A stretch of 64,000 nucleotides of DNA from Peptococcaceae bacterium. Its GTDB lineage: Bacteria > Bacillota > Desulfotomaculia > Desulfotomaculales > JACDOK01. The stretch lies in contig JACDOK010000002.1 in NCBI GenBank assembly GCA_017656185.1, positions 115,703 through 179,702 of the forward strand. Direction: 5' to 3'. The translations under genes and the position numbers were made by a program. Below are positions 51,251-63,566 of the stretch, piece after piece; the first letter of the stretch is position 1, and every line of letters begins with the position of its first letter. Under the pieces are notes generated by a model. That model did no database searches. It was not told where the DNA came from and saw only the letters and a list, made by a program, of their open reading frames with translations.

Positions 51251-51597
51251 ACATAGATGTTGAATGGTTTACCGGTAATTTGCACCTTCTACTGTGGATA
51301 CCTCTGTCTCCCCACGCAATTTCCGGGTTTCTTTCGTCTATGCTGAAGAACTCTGGAATAAAAATACAAAGTACTGGTAATAAAATGGATAGATTGTACC
51401 TCCACGCTCACTTAGAAATAATATGGTTTACGTTTTCCGAAAATAGGTTTGAAGGCAGCTGTAGCATTTCTTGAAATGCAACCCGCACAAATTTTCGATG
51501 GGAAAAACAGTATTTAAGTCTTCAGCTTGAGGTCGACCGGCACCGCGGTAACGCTTTATAAGACGGTGCCTTATCAGGCCGTCTAGGAGGGATACAC

Positions 51598-53094
51598 TTG
51601 CCCAATACGGATTTGGAAAGTAAAACGGTAAGTCAACTGCAGCGTCTTGCCAAGGAGTTAAAAGTGCCCGGGTACTACCGGCTGCGTAAAAAGGAACTTA
51701 TTGCCGCCATTAAACGGGCCCAAGAAGAGCAGAACCAGGCCGCGCCCGGTGAAACCGGGCGGCGGGAGGAGACCCCGGAACCTCTACCGGAAAGGCCGGT
51801 CCCTGCTCCGGAAGAGACCAGGCCGCCCAACGAGCATCATTATGAACCCAGGGGTGACTGGCGGGATCATGCCAGGTCAAAGCCGGATAATCTCCACCCG
51901 TTCTACGCCCAGGGTATCCTTGAAATCCTGCCCGAGGGCTACGGTTTTCTAAGACCTCACCTGTTTCTCCCCTCCAATGAAGATATCTATGTCTCCGCTT
52001 CTCAGATTCGAAAATTTAACCTGCGTACGGGGGACCTGGTAGGCGGTCAAGTTCGCCGTCCGAAAGACAGCGAAAAGTATCTTGCTCTTTTAAGGGTGGA
52101 AAAAGTCAACGGGGATAGTCCGGCTGCTTCCTCGGCACGGCCGTATTTTGATAATCTCACACCCCTGTACCCTATGGAACGTATCAGGTTGGAAACGGAG
52201 CCTCATAAAATAGCCACCCGTATCATCGACCTGATTTCCCCGTTGGGCAAAGGACAGCGCGGGTTAATCGTAGCCCCGCCGAAGGCGGGTAAGACCACGC
52301 TGCTCAAGGAAATCGCCAACAGCATCACTACCAACCATCCCGAGATCGAGTTGATGATACTGCTCATCGACGAGCGGCCCGAAGAGGTTACCGATATCCA
52401 AAGATCTGTGGATGCGGAAGTTATCAGTTCCACCTTTGATGAACCGGCGGAGCACCACGTGAAGGTTACCGAAATGGTTCTGGAGAGGGCAAAACGGCTG
52501 GTAGAGCAGGGCAAGGATGTTGCTATCCTGTTGGACAGCATCACGCGTTTGGGCAGAGCGCACAACCTGGTGATACCCCCGAGCGGGCGTACCCTGTCCG
52601 GTGGTGTGGACCCGGCGGCGCTTCATAAACCCAAGCGGTTTTTTGGCGCGGCGCGCAATATCGAAGAAGGCGGCAGTTTGACCATTCTGGCCACGGCGCT
52701 GATCGAAACCGGCAGCAGAATGGACGAGGTTATTTTTGAGGAGTTTAAAGGTACCGGTAATATGGAACTGATTTTGGACCGCCGTTTGGCAGAGCGTCGT
52801 ATTTTCCCGGCTATTGACGTGCAGCGTTCCGGTACCCGCAAGGAGGAACTGCTCCTTTCGGAGGACGAGCTGGAACTGATGTGGTATTTTCGGAACACGA
52901 CCAACCAGATGGCATCCTGGGAAGCGATGGAGCACATGATCGAAGAAATGCGCCGCACCAAGACCAACGCGGACCTGCTGCGTAACTTCAAGGCCTTTAA
53001 GCGTGCCGGGGGGACCAACGGTACGCTGGCTGCCAACGGCCGGCATAACGATATTGCTCCCCGCAAAGGTACCTACAGCACGGTGCGAACATAA
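51598..53094 (+). CDS. rho: Transcription termination factor Rho
   Basis: 498 residues. N-terminal Rho-N helix domain ([40 protein letters not shown]), then a Pro/Glu/Arg-rich insert of about 55 residues, OB-fold RNA-binding domain ([16 protein letters not shown]), and RecA-type ATPase (Walker [25 protein letters not shown] loop region). TTG start behind AGGAGGG. It closes the spo0F-fba-tal-rho order. Confidence 0.97.
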   Translation: MPNTDLESKTVSQLQRLAKELKVPGYYRLRKKELIAAIKRAQEEQNQAAPGETGRREETPEPLPERPVPAPEETRPPNEHHYEPRGDWRDHARSKPDNLHPFYAQGILEILPEGYGFLRPHLFLPSNEDIYVSASQIRKFNLRTGDLVGGQVRRPKDSEKYLALLRVEKVNGDSPAASSARPYFDNLTPLYPMERIRLETEPHKIATRIIDLISPLGKGQRGLIVAPPKAGKTTLLKEIANSITTNHPEIELMILLIDERPEEVTDIQRSVDAEVISSTFDEPAEHHVKVTEMVLERAKRLVEQGKDVAILLDSITRLGRAHNLVIPPSGRTLSGGVDPAALHKPKRFFGAARNIEEGGSLTILATALIETGSRMDEVIFEEFKGTGNMELILDRRLAERRIFPAIDVQRSGTRKEELLLSEDELELMWYFRNTTNQMASWEAMEHMIEEMRRTKTNADLLRNFKAFKRAGGTNGTLAANGRHNDIAPRKGTYSTVRT

Positions 53095-53184
53095 CTCCCG
53101 ACAGGTATAATCCCTCATCTGTTTGGAAAAACTAGCTGGTGAATGTGTTTTCATGCCATGCCTTATTTAGGTGATGTTAAGAGG

Positions 53185-54111
53185 GTGAGGAAGGTGTTGA
53201 ACGCATTTACCAGAAAAGCGGTTATGACCGGTATGCTGTTGGGTGCTCTGGTGCTGGCAGCATTTATCCCGGCTAATGCACGGTTGGATGAACTGATTTT
53301 ACCGGACATACCGTATGAAAATCCGGCTAAAATTATATATGCCACGGCCAGCCGGAGTGCCAGTGTTGGTGGTGTTGAAACGAGGTACCGTGTCCGTGAG
53401 GGCGACAGCCTTTGGGCTCTTGCGGCTCGGTACGGTGTTGATGTCGCGACCCTGGCCAAGGTAAACGGGCTGACCGACCAGAACTTTATCCGTGCCGGCC
53501 AAGTTCTTACCATCCCCGGTGCCGCGGCGCAAACTTTATACCATTTTGTGCAGCCGGGCGAGACGCTGTGGGATATTGCCCGTAAGTACCAGGTGACGGT
53601 GTCTGCTCTGACCGAAGCCAACGACATTTCCAATCCCGACTTTTTGGTGGAAGGTCAGAGGCTCGCCATTCCCTTGAGGAAATACGGCCTTAACGATATT
53701 AAGGCCTTGGCGACTAGCGGATGGGGATTGCTGCGCTGGCCCTTGAGCGGTAGAATCACGTCGCCGTTCGGCATGCGTGACGGGCGGCCTCACGAAGGCG
53801 TGGATATTGCCGGGGATTTCGGTGACTCCATTCGCGCCGCCCGTGCCGGTAGGGTAACGTATGCCGGTCCGGCTGGAACCTACGGTTTGTTGGTAATCTT
53901 GGATCACGGCGACGGTTTATCAACTTACTACGCTCACTGCCAGGAGATCCTGGTTAAGTGTGGGGAGTACGTGGATACGGGGCAGTTGATTGCACGGGTA
54001 GGTGCCACCGGGCGTTCTCAGGGACCGCATTTGCACTTTGAGGTGCGCTATAAAGGCTGCCCCTACGACCCGCTGTTGTCACTTCCCGCCACCGGCCTGG
54101 AGAAGATGTAA
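53185..54111 (+). CDS. Secreted LysM/M23 peptidoglycan peptidase
   Basis: About 308 residues. Signal peptide (VRKVLNAFTRKAVMTGMLLGALVLAAFIPANA), two LysM domains (RYRVREGDSLWALAARYGVDVATL; YHFVQPGETLWDIARKYQVTVSAL), then M23 catalytic domain (RPHEGVDIAGDFGDSI; LSTYYAHCQ; GPHLHFEVRY). Likely an extracellular endopeptidase. The start is uncertain: GTG 53185 is preferred, and ATG 53158 or the codon at 53143 are in frame. Confidence 0.88.
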   Translation: MRKVLNAFTRKAVMTGMLLGALVLAAFIPANARLDELILPDIPYENPAKIIYATASRSASVGGVETRYRVREGDSLWALAARYGVDVATLAKVNGLTDQNFIRAGQVLTIPGAAAQTLYHFVQPGETLWDIARKYQVTVSALTEANDISNPDFLVEGQRLAIPLRKYGLNDIKALATSGWGLLRWPLSGRITSPFGMRDGRPHEGVDIAGDFGDSIRAARAGRVTYAGPAGTYGLLVILDHGDGLSTYYAHCQEILVKCGEYVDTGQLIARVGATGRSQGPHLHFEVRYKGCPYDPLLSLPATGLEKM

Positions 54112-54155
54112 CGCGATAGGATTAACAGGATTGTGGCCGCTCGCTGCGCTCGCTG

Positions 54156-54176
54156 TTCAACGTTCAACGTTCAACG
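54156..54176 (+). repeat. TTCAACG heptamer repeat (3 units)
   Basis: Three exact TTCAACG units, then TTGG. Another pair of 7-base units, CCCACTT, lies near 54216-54229. Upstream GCTCGCTGCGCTCGCTG is itself repetitive. The sequence ATAGGATTAACAGGATT (54116-54132) matches a repeat at 3652-3669. Confidence 0.75.
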
Positions 54177-54282
54177 TTGGATTGAGGGTATTTCTCTTCC
54201 AACATCACATTTCCCACTTCCCACTTAGCCTCTGCGGGCTCCCGGTTGTTAATTCTATTTTGATATATGTGAGGTGCTCCTA

Positions 54283-55536
54283 TTGCTTAAACTCCTCTAC
54301 GCCACCGAAGACGGAACGCTGTACGAGGACCCGGAACTGGAGGCCGCAGGCTGGACAGGGAACCGGGTGGTGCCCTTAACCGGTAAGAACACCATACCTT
54401 TGCCTCCCGGTGCCGACCTGATGCTGCTCCCGGGCAGGACCCCCGTCGGGTGGGATGTCAAGAAGGAAAAACCGGTTAAGGACATTAAGCGTTTGGAAGG
54501 CAAAGATAAGCTTTATGCCGTTGGAGCAATACTGCCGGCGGGTCATACCCGCACCCTGCTGCCAGGTATGAGAGCCTACTCTCAGGCCGGCCCGCTGCCC
54601 CTTTACGGTTACACGGCGGTAGGCGCCAAAGACGGCGAGTTTTACGCTGCGGCTCTTGTTACCGATGAGGCCTACCGCTGGAACCCTTTACTCTATAACG
54701 ATTTAACCCTTCCCAAACGCATCAAGCGTAAAAAGAAGGAATTCCCCGGCAACCGCCTGGTGGAGCACCTGGCCCACTGCAGCCTGGACTACCACTGCCT
54801 GACGGCGCAGAACATCTTCTACGAGCGCTGGGAAGCGGGTATTCCGGTCTCGCCCGGCTGCAACGCCGAGTGCCTGGGATGTATTTCGCTGCAGCCGTCG
54901 GGCTGCTGCGCGTCACCGCAGCAGCGGATTGATTTTGTCCCTTCGCAGGACGAAATCGTGCAGTTGGCGACTGCCCATCTGGAACACGGCGCCGAGCCGA
55001 TTATCAGCTTCGGCCAGGGCTGTGAGGGCGAACCGCTTATGCAGGCGCCGCTGATCGCCGCCGCCGTTAAGGAAGTACGTAAAAACACGCCGCGGGGCAC
55101 CATTAACATCAACACCAACGCGGGAGCGACGGAAGGGCTCAAACAGGTTTGCGAAGCAGGTTTGGACAGCATCCGTGTGAGCCTGATCAGTGCCCGGGAA
55201 GAGGTTTACAATTCTTACCACCGGCCGCGCGACTTTACGCTGGGTGATGTTAAGAAATCAATCAAGCTGGCCAAGGAACACGGGGTCTATGTGTCCTTGA
55301 ATCTTTTAGTCATCCCAGGCTTAACCGACCGGGAAGAAGAAGCAGCGGCCCTCGAGTCTTTCATTGACGAGGCGGGCGTGGACATGGTGCAGCTGAGGAA
55401 CCTCAACATCGACCCTTACTACCTGTTCCAAACCGTGCCCCCGGCGGATGGCAAGCTGATCGGCATCCCTGCTTTGATTGACCACCTGCGCCAGACCGGT
55501 ATCCGGATCGGGAACTATACGCACGAGGTACGATAG
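54283..55536 (+). CDS. Radical SAM protein of unknown specificity
   Basis: 417 residues. An N-terminal region of about 185 residues has no recognised domain. The radical SAM cluster motif CNAECLGC (Cys about 193, 197, 200) starts a TIM-barrel-like part containing FGQGCEGEPL, GTININTNAGATEGLKQVCEAGLDSIRVSLIS and VSLNLLVIPGLTDREEE. Another Cys pair (SGCCAS) follows the motif closely. No SPASM domain is obvious. TTG 54283 is chosen because GAGGTG lies six bases upstream. The substrate is unknown. Confidence 0.85.
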   Translation: MLKLLYATEDGTLYEDPELEAAGWTGNRVVPLTGKNTIPLPPGADLMLLPGRTPVGWDVKKEKPVKDIKRLEGKDKLYAVGAILPAGHTRTLLPGMRAYSQAGPLPLYGYTAVGAKDGEFYAAALVTDEAYRWNPLLYNDLTLPKRIKRKKKEFPGNRLVEHLAHCSLDYHCLTAQNIFYERWEAGIPVSPGCNAECLGCISLQPSGCCASPQQRIDFVPSQDEIVQLATAHLEHGAEPIISFGQGCEGEPLMQAPLIAAAVKEVRKNTPRGTININTNAGATEGLKQVCEAGLDSIRVSLISAREEVYNSYHRPRDFTLGDVKKSIKLAKEHGVYVSLNLLVIPGLTDREEEAAALESFIDEAGVDMVQLRNLNIDPYYLFQTVPPADGKLIGIPALIDHLRQTGIRIGNYTHEVR

Positions 55537-55628
55537 TGACACAGTGGAAAAACAAAAAGGATAATATTCACCGCTGGATGGGGAACAATATTTAAAGCAT
55601 CACTTTGGAAAAGGAGCAATGAGGGGAA

Positions 55629-55808
55629 ATGGATTTCAAAAGGGCGCAGGAAATAGTGAATTCCGAGGAGACTATCGAAGTATTGAATAATGGTGTTCCC
55701 GTGTGGATCGAAAATTTGAACCCCGCAAAAAATACGGCCACGGTCAGGCCGTTAGAAGGCCCGGAAATTGTAAGAGAGGTGCCTGTTACTGAACTGGTGG
55801 AAGGTTAA
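55629..55808 (+). CDS. sspH: Small acid-soluble spore protein, H-type
   Basis: A 59-residue frame: MDFKRAQEIVNSEETIEVLNNGVPVWIENLNP, then ATVRPL and an acidic tail EGPEIVREVPVTELVEG. The first 45 residues match the SspH family (MDFKRAQEI...GVPVWIE), which is made late in the forespore. The C-terminal tail is longer than in Bacillus. SD AAGGAG or GAGGGG lies just before ATG. It converges on dinB. Confidence 0.9.
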   Translation: MDFKRAQEIVNSEETIEVLNNGVPVWIENLNPAKNTATVRPLEGPEIVREVPVTELVEG

Positions 55809-55840
55809 TGATTTCTAATTTCATCAAAACACTCCTTGCT

Positions 55841-56986
55841 TTACTTTTTCAGCAGGCTTGCCACCTGTACCACGTCTTCACCGTATTTGTCCTTCAAGAG
55901 GTCCAGGGCTTCTGTGGCCTGTGCTTCCTTAACCAGTTTACGGTCCGGAAAGAGGGATAGCGGGGCATACCTGGTAAGCTTGCTGCATGTAATGCCGATC
56001 AGGCGCACGGGCGGGGTGCAGTGGCGGTGTAATAAACTTTCAGCCGCTTCAAAAATAGGCCCGGTAAGGTCGGTCGGCTCGGGTAATGATGTTACCCGTG
56101 CCACCAGGCGCCGGTCGGGATACTTGATTTTAAGGGTTACGGCACTGCATTTTACACCCCCGCGGCGCAGGCGGCGGCCCACCTTTTCGGCCAGTTCCCG
56201 CAGGGTGCGCCGCAGTTCCTCCATATCCCAGATGTCAGAGGCGAAGGTGACTTCCTTGCCGATAGATTTGGCTTCACGGTGGGGTTCCACGACCCTGTCG
56301 TCTATCCCCCGTGAAAGGTTGTAAAGGATGCTCCCATACTTGCTGAAGGTCCGTTCCAGGACCTGTAGCGGCACCCGGCGCAGGTCGCCAATCGTCTTGA
56401 TGCCCATCCGGTGCAGCTTGTCGGCGGTACGGGCTCCGGTCCCCCACATTTTTTCGACGGGCAGAGGGGAAAGAAAAGCCATTACTTCGTTTTCCGGTAC
56501 TACGGTGAATCCCCGGGGTTTATTATAGGCCGAAGCCAGCTTGGCGATAAACTTATTGGGGCCAATACCCACCGATGCCGTAAGGCTGAGTTCGTTCTCG
56601 ATGCGCTGCTGGATCCTGTGGCCTATTACCTCGGCAGGCCCGAACAATTTCTCACAGCCCTGTACATCCAGAAAGGCTTCGTCGAGTGATATGGGCTCGA
56701 CAAGCGGCGTAAAGCTTAAAAAGATTTGCATTATCTGGTTTGATACTTCCCGGTACTTGTGGTGGTCGGGCGGAATTAAAATCAGGTGGGGGCATAATTG
56801 CTTGGCACGGGCACTGGGCATGGCTGACTTAACCCCGTACCGGCGTGCTTCGTATGAGGCAGCGGCAATGACGCCCCTTTCCCCGGGGCTGCCGCCTACC
56901 GCCACCGGTTTGCCAAGCAAAGAAGGGTTATCCCGCTGTTCCACCGACGCAAAAAAGGCGTCCATATCGACGTGGATGATGGGCAT
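55841..56986 (-). CDS. dinB: DNA polymerase IV
   Basis: Y-family translesion polymerase, 381 residues. Catalytic carboxylates lie in IIHVDMDAFFASVEQRD and PISLDEAFLDVQG. The palm, finger and little-finger domains are intact (ASVGIGPNKFIAKLASAYNKPRGF; WGTGARTADKLHRMGI). No strong SD. The upstream region (56987-57140) is GC-rich and repetitive. Confidence 0.95.
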   Translation of the reverse strand: MPIIHVDMDAFFASVEQRDNPSLLGKPVAVGGSPGERGVIAAASYEARRYGVKSAMPSARAKQLCPHLILIPPDHHKYREVSNQIMQIFLSFTPLVEPISLDEAFLDVQGCEKLFGPAEVIGHRIQQRIENELSLTASVGIGPNKFIAKLASAYNKPRGFTVVPENEVMAFLSPLPVEKMWGTGARTADKLHRMGIKTIGDLRRVPLQVLERTFSKYGSILYNLSRGIDDRVVEPHREAKSIGKEVTFASDIWDMEELRRTLRELAEKVGRRLRRGGVKCSAVTLKIKYPDRRLVARVTSLPEPTDLTGPIFEAAESLLHRHCTPPVRLIGITCSKLTRYAPLSLFPDRKLVKEAQATEALDLLKDKYGEDVVQVASLLKK

Positions 56987-57136
56987 AGTAATTCGCTCGC
57001 TTTGCTTGCTGGGATTCGGCCCCTGCGGGCCTGTGATACGCGCCTGGCGGCGCTGTGACTCGCAGGCTACGCCTGCTGCGCTTCGCTGTCATTCGCTTCG
57101 CTGTCATTCGCGGCCCAAGGGCCGCTGAATAATTTG
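56987..57136. repeat. GC-rich repetitive block upstream of dinB
   Basis: Short palindromes (GGCCCCTGCGGGCC; CGCAGGCTACGCCTGCTGCG; GGCCCAAGGGCC) and two exact 15-base units, CGCTTCGCTGTCATT, at 57079-57093 and 57094-57108. Part of the 341-base gap between dinB and atpB; no gene seen. Confidence 0.75.
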
Positions 57137-57179
57137 AGGTGTTCCCTACGGGTCTGCGGGAGGGTTACAGACCCTCCCC
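57137..57179. repeat. CCCTCC hairpin repeat, copy 2
   Basis: AGGTGTTCCC...GGTCTGCGGGAGGGT, loop, ACCCTCCCC. It aligns along about 42 bases with 13467-13508. Confidence 0.7.
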
Positions 57180-57327
57180 TACACCTTATTTGCAAGATCA
57201 TATTCTTTATATCCTGTTCATCTCCTCCGTTATCAATTCTCAAGACCCCAAAATACTTGAATGAACTCTTTCGCCCGAGGAAAACATAAAACGAGCACGT
57301 AAAGCGGCAGGTCGAGGAGGTGCCCCG

Positions 57328-58349
<1,022 letters not shown>

Positions 58350-58351
58350 AT

Positions 58352-58406
58352 ACGGTAGAGACACGGTAGAGACACAGTAGAGACACAGTAGAGACACGGT
58401 GGAGAC
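58352..58406 (+). repeat. 11-bp tandem repeat inside the atp operon (5 units)
   Basis: ACGGTAGAGAC twice, ACAGTAGAGAC twice and ACGGTGGAGAC, starting three bases after the atpE stop. The remaining gap to atpF (58407-58549) holds no gene. Confidence 0.9.
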
Positions 58407-58549
58407 GCAGCTGATAAACGTTGAGGAAAGCCTAGCTTGACTAAATCCGTATTAAGTTGCTTCATTACTAGTTACCAAACCTAACGTGTCGATGCCGGCA
58501 TTGTGTGACTACCATTGATAGTTTTTAGGGAGCATTGGAGGACAACCAT

Positions 58550-59047
58550 ATGGATGAATTCCCAATATTCAACGCTACCGTCTTAGCGCAGGTTTTTCAC
58601 TTTGTCCTTTTGCTGATTTTGCTGCGCATATTTGCTTATAAGCCGCTGTTAAGGGTAATGGATGAACGGCGGCGCTTGGTGGAGGAAAGCTTGGCCCGGG
58701 TCGAACGAGATCGCCGGGAAGCCGCCGCCCGTAAAGATGAAGCCGCACAAGAGCTGCAGCACGCCCGTGAAGAAGCGGAAGAAATTGTTCATCGTGCCAC
58801 CGTCCAGGGTGAGGAGCGTGCCAGTGAGATCGTAGAACGGGCCCGCGCCGAAGTGCAGCGTATGCACGATGAAGCGCGGGAGGTTATACGGCGGGAACAG
58901 GAACAGGCTGCCGCCGTGCTGTGTGAGGAGGTTGCCTCGCTGGCCTTAATGGCAGCCGGCAAAATCGTACAGCGGGAGCTGCAGCCGGAAGATCACCGCG
59001 AGGTCATAGAAAGAGTATTGGCCAGAGCGGAGCGGTTAATATGCTGA
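58550..59047 (+). CDS. atpF: ATP synthase F0 subunit b
   Basis: 165 residues: one membrane span near the N-terminus (VLAQVFHFVLLLILLRIFAY) and a long charged helix that forms the peripheral stalk. ATG 58550 behind TTGGAGGAC is preferred over the TTG in that SD. Separated from atpE by 200 bases; overlaps atpH by seven. Confidence 0.94.
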   Translation: MDEFPIFNATVLAQVFHFVLLLILLRIFAYKPLLRVMDERRRLVEESLARVERDRREAAARKDEAAQELQHAREEAEEIVHRATVQGEERASEIVERARAEVQRMHDEAREVIRREQEQAAAVLCEEVASLALMAAGKIVQRELQPEDHREVIERVLARAERLIC

Positions 59048-59562
59048 CGGAACGCGTGGCAAAACGCTATGCCAGGGCTTTATTCACAGCAGCCCGGGAA
59101 AAAGGGCGGGTAACCGAGGTCGCGGGCGACTTGGAGAACATAAGCGCGGCGGCGGAAGATAACGAGGAACTGCGGCGCTTCTTGTATCATCCCCGCATAT
59201 CGCCTGCCGTAAAAAAGGAAATACTAGAGGAACTTTTCGGCGCCCGTATTCAGGAGTTAGCTCTCAACCTGCTGGTTCTTCTGGTCTCCAAAGGGCGGTT
59301 CGGTATCCTGCCGGTTCTATCCCGTATCTATCAAAGCCTGGTTGACCGGGAACAGGGTATTGCAAGGGCGGCGGTGGCCTCGGCGGTTCCGCTTGATGAT
59401 GACCACCGGAAGCGCCTGACAGCTGTCTTGAGAAGGCTGGCAGGTAGGAATGAAATACGGACGGATTGGCGGGTTGAACCTGACGTAATAGGTGGCTTTG
59501 TAGCATACATCGGCGACCGGGTCATCGACGCCAGCGTGAGGGGAATGCTCAGCAGAGTCTAG
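59041..59562 (+). CDS. atpH: ATP synthase F1 subunit delta
   Basis: 173 residues, links the peripheral stalk to F1 (ERVAKRYARALFTAAREKG; C-terminal RTDWRVEPDVIGGFVAYIGDRVIDASVRGML). Overlaps atpF. Heptamer-type repeats begin at its stop codon. Confidence 0.95.
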   Translation: MLTERVAKRYARALFTAAREKGRVTEVAGDLENISAAAEDNEELRRFLYHPRISPAVKKEILEELFGARIQELALNLLVLLVSKGRFGILPVLSRIYQSLVDREQGIARAAVASAVPLDDDHRKRLTAVLRRLAGRNEIRTDWRVEPDVIGGFVAYIGDRVIDASVRGMLSRV

Positions 59563-59588
59563 GAGTTAGGAGTGAAGAGTGAAGGGTG
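59561..59588 (+). repeat. Heptamer tandem array after atpH (4 units)
   Basis: AGGAGTT, AGGAGTG, AAGAGTG, AAGGGTG. The array starts inside the atpH stop codon (59560-59562). Confidence 0.65.
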
Positions 59589-59599
59589 AAGATAACGAC

Positions 59600-59670
59600 C
59601 CATACGAGTGCTGGCAGTTGCTGGGTAAGCAAAAAGGTATTTAGACATTCTATTGATTACTGAGTGCTGG
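59600..59670. repeat. Degenerate copy of the 45-bp palindromic repeat upstream of atpA
   Basis: The right arm CTGAGTGCTGG (59660-59670) is exact; GCTGGGTAAGC (about 59620-59630) resembles the left arm plus GTAAGC; GAGTGCTGG also appears near 59607. The right arm ends in GGGGAGTG, which serves as the atpA SD. Confidence 0.65.
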
Positions 59671-59680
59671 GGAGTGAAAC

Positions 59681-61177
59681 ATGCCCATCAGAGCGGATGA
59701 GATCAGCGCGGTAATTCGCCGCCGCCTGGAAAATTTGGATTTTGACATCCAGGATTATGAAGCCGGTACAGTGCTGCAGGTGACGGAAGGGGTGGCCCGG
59801 GTGTACGGCCTGCGCAGCTGTGTCTATACCGAGCTTTTGGAGTTTCCGGGGAAGGTCCTGGGACTGGCTCTAAACCTGGAAGAAGATAACGTCGGCTGCG
59901 TCATCCTGGGTCCTTATACCCAAATCCGTGAAGGGGATGAAGTACGGCGCACCGGCCGCATTGCCTCTATACCGGTCGGGGACGGGCTCACCGGCCGGGT
60001 GGTCACCCCTGTCGGCAGCCCGTTGGACGGCGGGGAACCCATAACAACCGGTAAAACGCGCCCCATGGAGCGTATTGCGCCTGGCATTACGGCACGGCAC
60101 GAAGTAGATACCCCCCTGCAGACCGGGATCAAAGCCATTGATGCTTTAATTCCGATCGGGCGTGGCCAGCGTGAACTGATCCTCGGAGACCGGCAGACAG
60201 GTAAAACGGCCATCGCCATCGATGCCATTATTAATCAAAAAAACCAGGGCGTGCTGTGCATTTACGTGGCCATTGGGCAGAAAGCATCCACGGTGGCCGG
60301 TGTAATTAGACGACTTAAGGACCACGGAGCTATGGACTATACTACGGTGGTTGCCACGACGGCGTCCGATCCCGCACCGCTGTTGTACCTGGCTCCTTTT
60401 GCCGGGACGGCTATAGCGGAGGAATTTATGGAACAGGGTCGCGATGTGCTCATCGTTTATGATGATCTCTCCAAGCACGCCCGTGCCTACCGTGAAATGT
60501 CTCTTCTGCTGCGCCGTCCACCGGGGCGGGAGGCTTTTCCGGGAGATATCTTCTACCTTCACTCGCGCTTGCTGGAAAGGGCGGCCAACTTAAAAGAGGG
60601 CGGGTCCATCACCGCCTTGCCGATTGTAGAAACCCAGCAGGGCGAAATTTCGGCGTATATTCCCACGAACATTATTTCCATTACCGACGGACAGATTATT
60701 TTAAGTAAAGATTATTTCAATGCCGGCATACGCCCGGCCATTAATGTCGGCCTGTCGGTTTCCCGCGTGGGAGGACAGGCCCAGCTGCACGCGATGCGCC
60801 AGGTGGCGGGCCAATTACGCCTGGACCTGGCCCAGTACCGGGAACTGAAAGCCTTTACCCAATTCGGTGCCGATGTAGATGCAGCCACCAAAGCCCAATT
60901 GGAGCGGGGAGCGCGTATCACCGAGCTTTTGAAACAGGACCAGTATGAACCGATGGCGGTGGAGGAGCAGGTGGCGGTGCTTTACGCGGGGGTTAAAGGA
61001 TACCTGGATGATGTACCGGTGGAGAAAGTACGTGACTTTGAAAAAGGCTTTTTAAAGTTCTTACACGATAAGCACAAAGACGTATTGGCATCGCTTCGTG
61101 AAGCGGGTGAGATCACGGACGAGCTCGACCGGCGATTGGGAAAACTCCTTGAGACCTTTAAAGAAGAACTTGTCTAA
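59681..61177 (+). CDS. atpA: ATP synthase F1 subunit alpha
   Basis: 498 residues, non-catalytic nucleotide-binding subunit. Walker [12 protein letters not shown] and the signature [17 protein letters not shown] are present. ATG 59681 follows GGGGAGTG. Confidence 0.98.
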   Translation: MPIRADEISAVIRRRLENLDFDIQDYEAGTVLQVTEGVARVYGLRSCVYTELLEFPGKVLGLALNLEEDNVGCVILGPYTQIREGDEVRRTGRIASIPVGDGLTGRVVTPVGSPLDGGEPITTGKTRPMERIAPGITARHEVDTPLQTGIKAIDALIPIGRGQRELILGDRQTGKTAIAIDAIINQKNQGVLCIYVAIGQKASTVAGVIRRLKDHGAMDYTTVVATTASDPAPLLYLAPFAGTAIAEEFMEQGRDVLIVYDDLSKHARAYREMSLLLRRPPGREAFPGDIFYLHSRLLERAANLKEGGSITALPIVETQQGEISAYIPTNIISITDGQIILSKDYFNAGIRPAINVGLSVSRVGGQAQLHAMRQVAGQLRLDLAQYRELKAFTQFGADVDAATKAQLERGARITELLKQDQYEPMAVEEQVAVLYAGVKGYLDDVPVEKVRDFEKGFLKFLHDKHKDVLASLREAGEITDELDRRLGKLLETFKEELV

Positions 61178-61197
61178 AACAACCGGAGGGTAGCAGC

Positions 61198-62037
61198 TTG
61201 CGCGCATTACGCGGGGTTCGCACCAGAATCAATAATGTCCGTCATATCGCACAAATCGCCCGTGCTATGAAAGCTATAGCCACGGTGCAGCTGGCCCGTG
61301 CCCGGAAGGCCGTTGCAGGAACACGACCTTACAGCCAGCAGATACGACGGGTGCTGGAGCGGGTAGTTTGGGTATCGCGCGAGCTGAACCACCCGCTTCT
61401 TGGGCCGCGTGAGGAACGCCGGGTGGGTATGGTCGTGGTGGCAGGGGACCGCGGGATGAGCGGCGGCTTCAATGTGGCGGTGGTTCGTGAGGCTCTCGGT
61501 GAAGCGGCCCGTTTTCCCGAAGTCGCGTATGTTGCTGTAGGCCGTAAAGCGCTTGGCCAGCTGTGCTTTAAGCAAAAGCTGATTGATCACGCTTTTACCG
61601 GGCTCGGCGAGCGGATTACGTTCGACATGGCGCGGGATATTGCGGCATATCTAATGCAGCAGCTGGCATCCGGGCCATGGGATGCCGTGTACCTGGCTTA
61701 TACCCGTTTTGAGTCGCTAACCCGGCGCTATCCGGTAGTGGAAAAACTTTTGCCGTTGGATGTGTCCGGCGAGGCTTCCGGTGCGTATATTTTCGAGCCA
61801 TCGGGGGTGGAAGTATTGGCGGCACTGATACCCAGGTATGTGGAAACGGTCATTTACCAGGCCCTGCTGGAGTCCAAGGCCAGTGAACACAGCGCCCGGA
61901 TGCTGGCCATGGACAATGCCGTCAATAACGCCGGGGAAATGGTCAACCGCCTGACGTTGGATTTCAACCGCATTCGTCAAGCCAACATCACGGGTGAGCT
62001 TCTTGACATCATTGGTGGTGCGGCCGCTGTGGAGTAA
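61198..62037 (+). CDS. atpG: ATP synthase F1 subunit gamma
   Basis: 279 residues, the central rotor shaft. N-terminal RGVRTRINNVRHIAQIARAMKAIATVQLARA and C-terminal MLAMDNAVNNAGEMVNRLTLDFNRIRQANITGELLDIIGGAAA are diagnostic. TTG start behind GGAGGG. Confidence 0.96.
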   Translation: MRALRGVRTRINNVRHIAQIARAMKAIATVQLARARKAVAGTRPYSQQIRRVLERVVWVSRELNHPLLGPREERRVGMVVVAGDRGMSGGFNVAVVREALGEAARFPEVAYVAVGRKALGQLCFKQKLIDHAFTGLGERITFDMARDIAAYLMQQLASGPWDAVYLAYTRFESLTRRYPVVEKLLPLDVSGEASGAYIFEPSGVEVLAALIPRYVETVIYQALLESKASEHSARMLAMDNAVNNAGEMVNRLTLDFNRIRQANITGELLDIIGGAAAVE

Positions 62038-63528
<1,491 letters not shown>

Positions 63529-63566
63529 AACGAATCACGGCACCTGGGGTAAGCGGGGAGAGTAGG

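Noticed and set aside
51280..51474. 64-codon forward frame in the tal-rho gap
   Set aside because: No SD, odd composition, and it starts right after a terminator; likely a chance frame.
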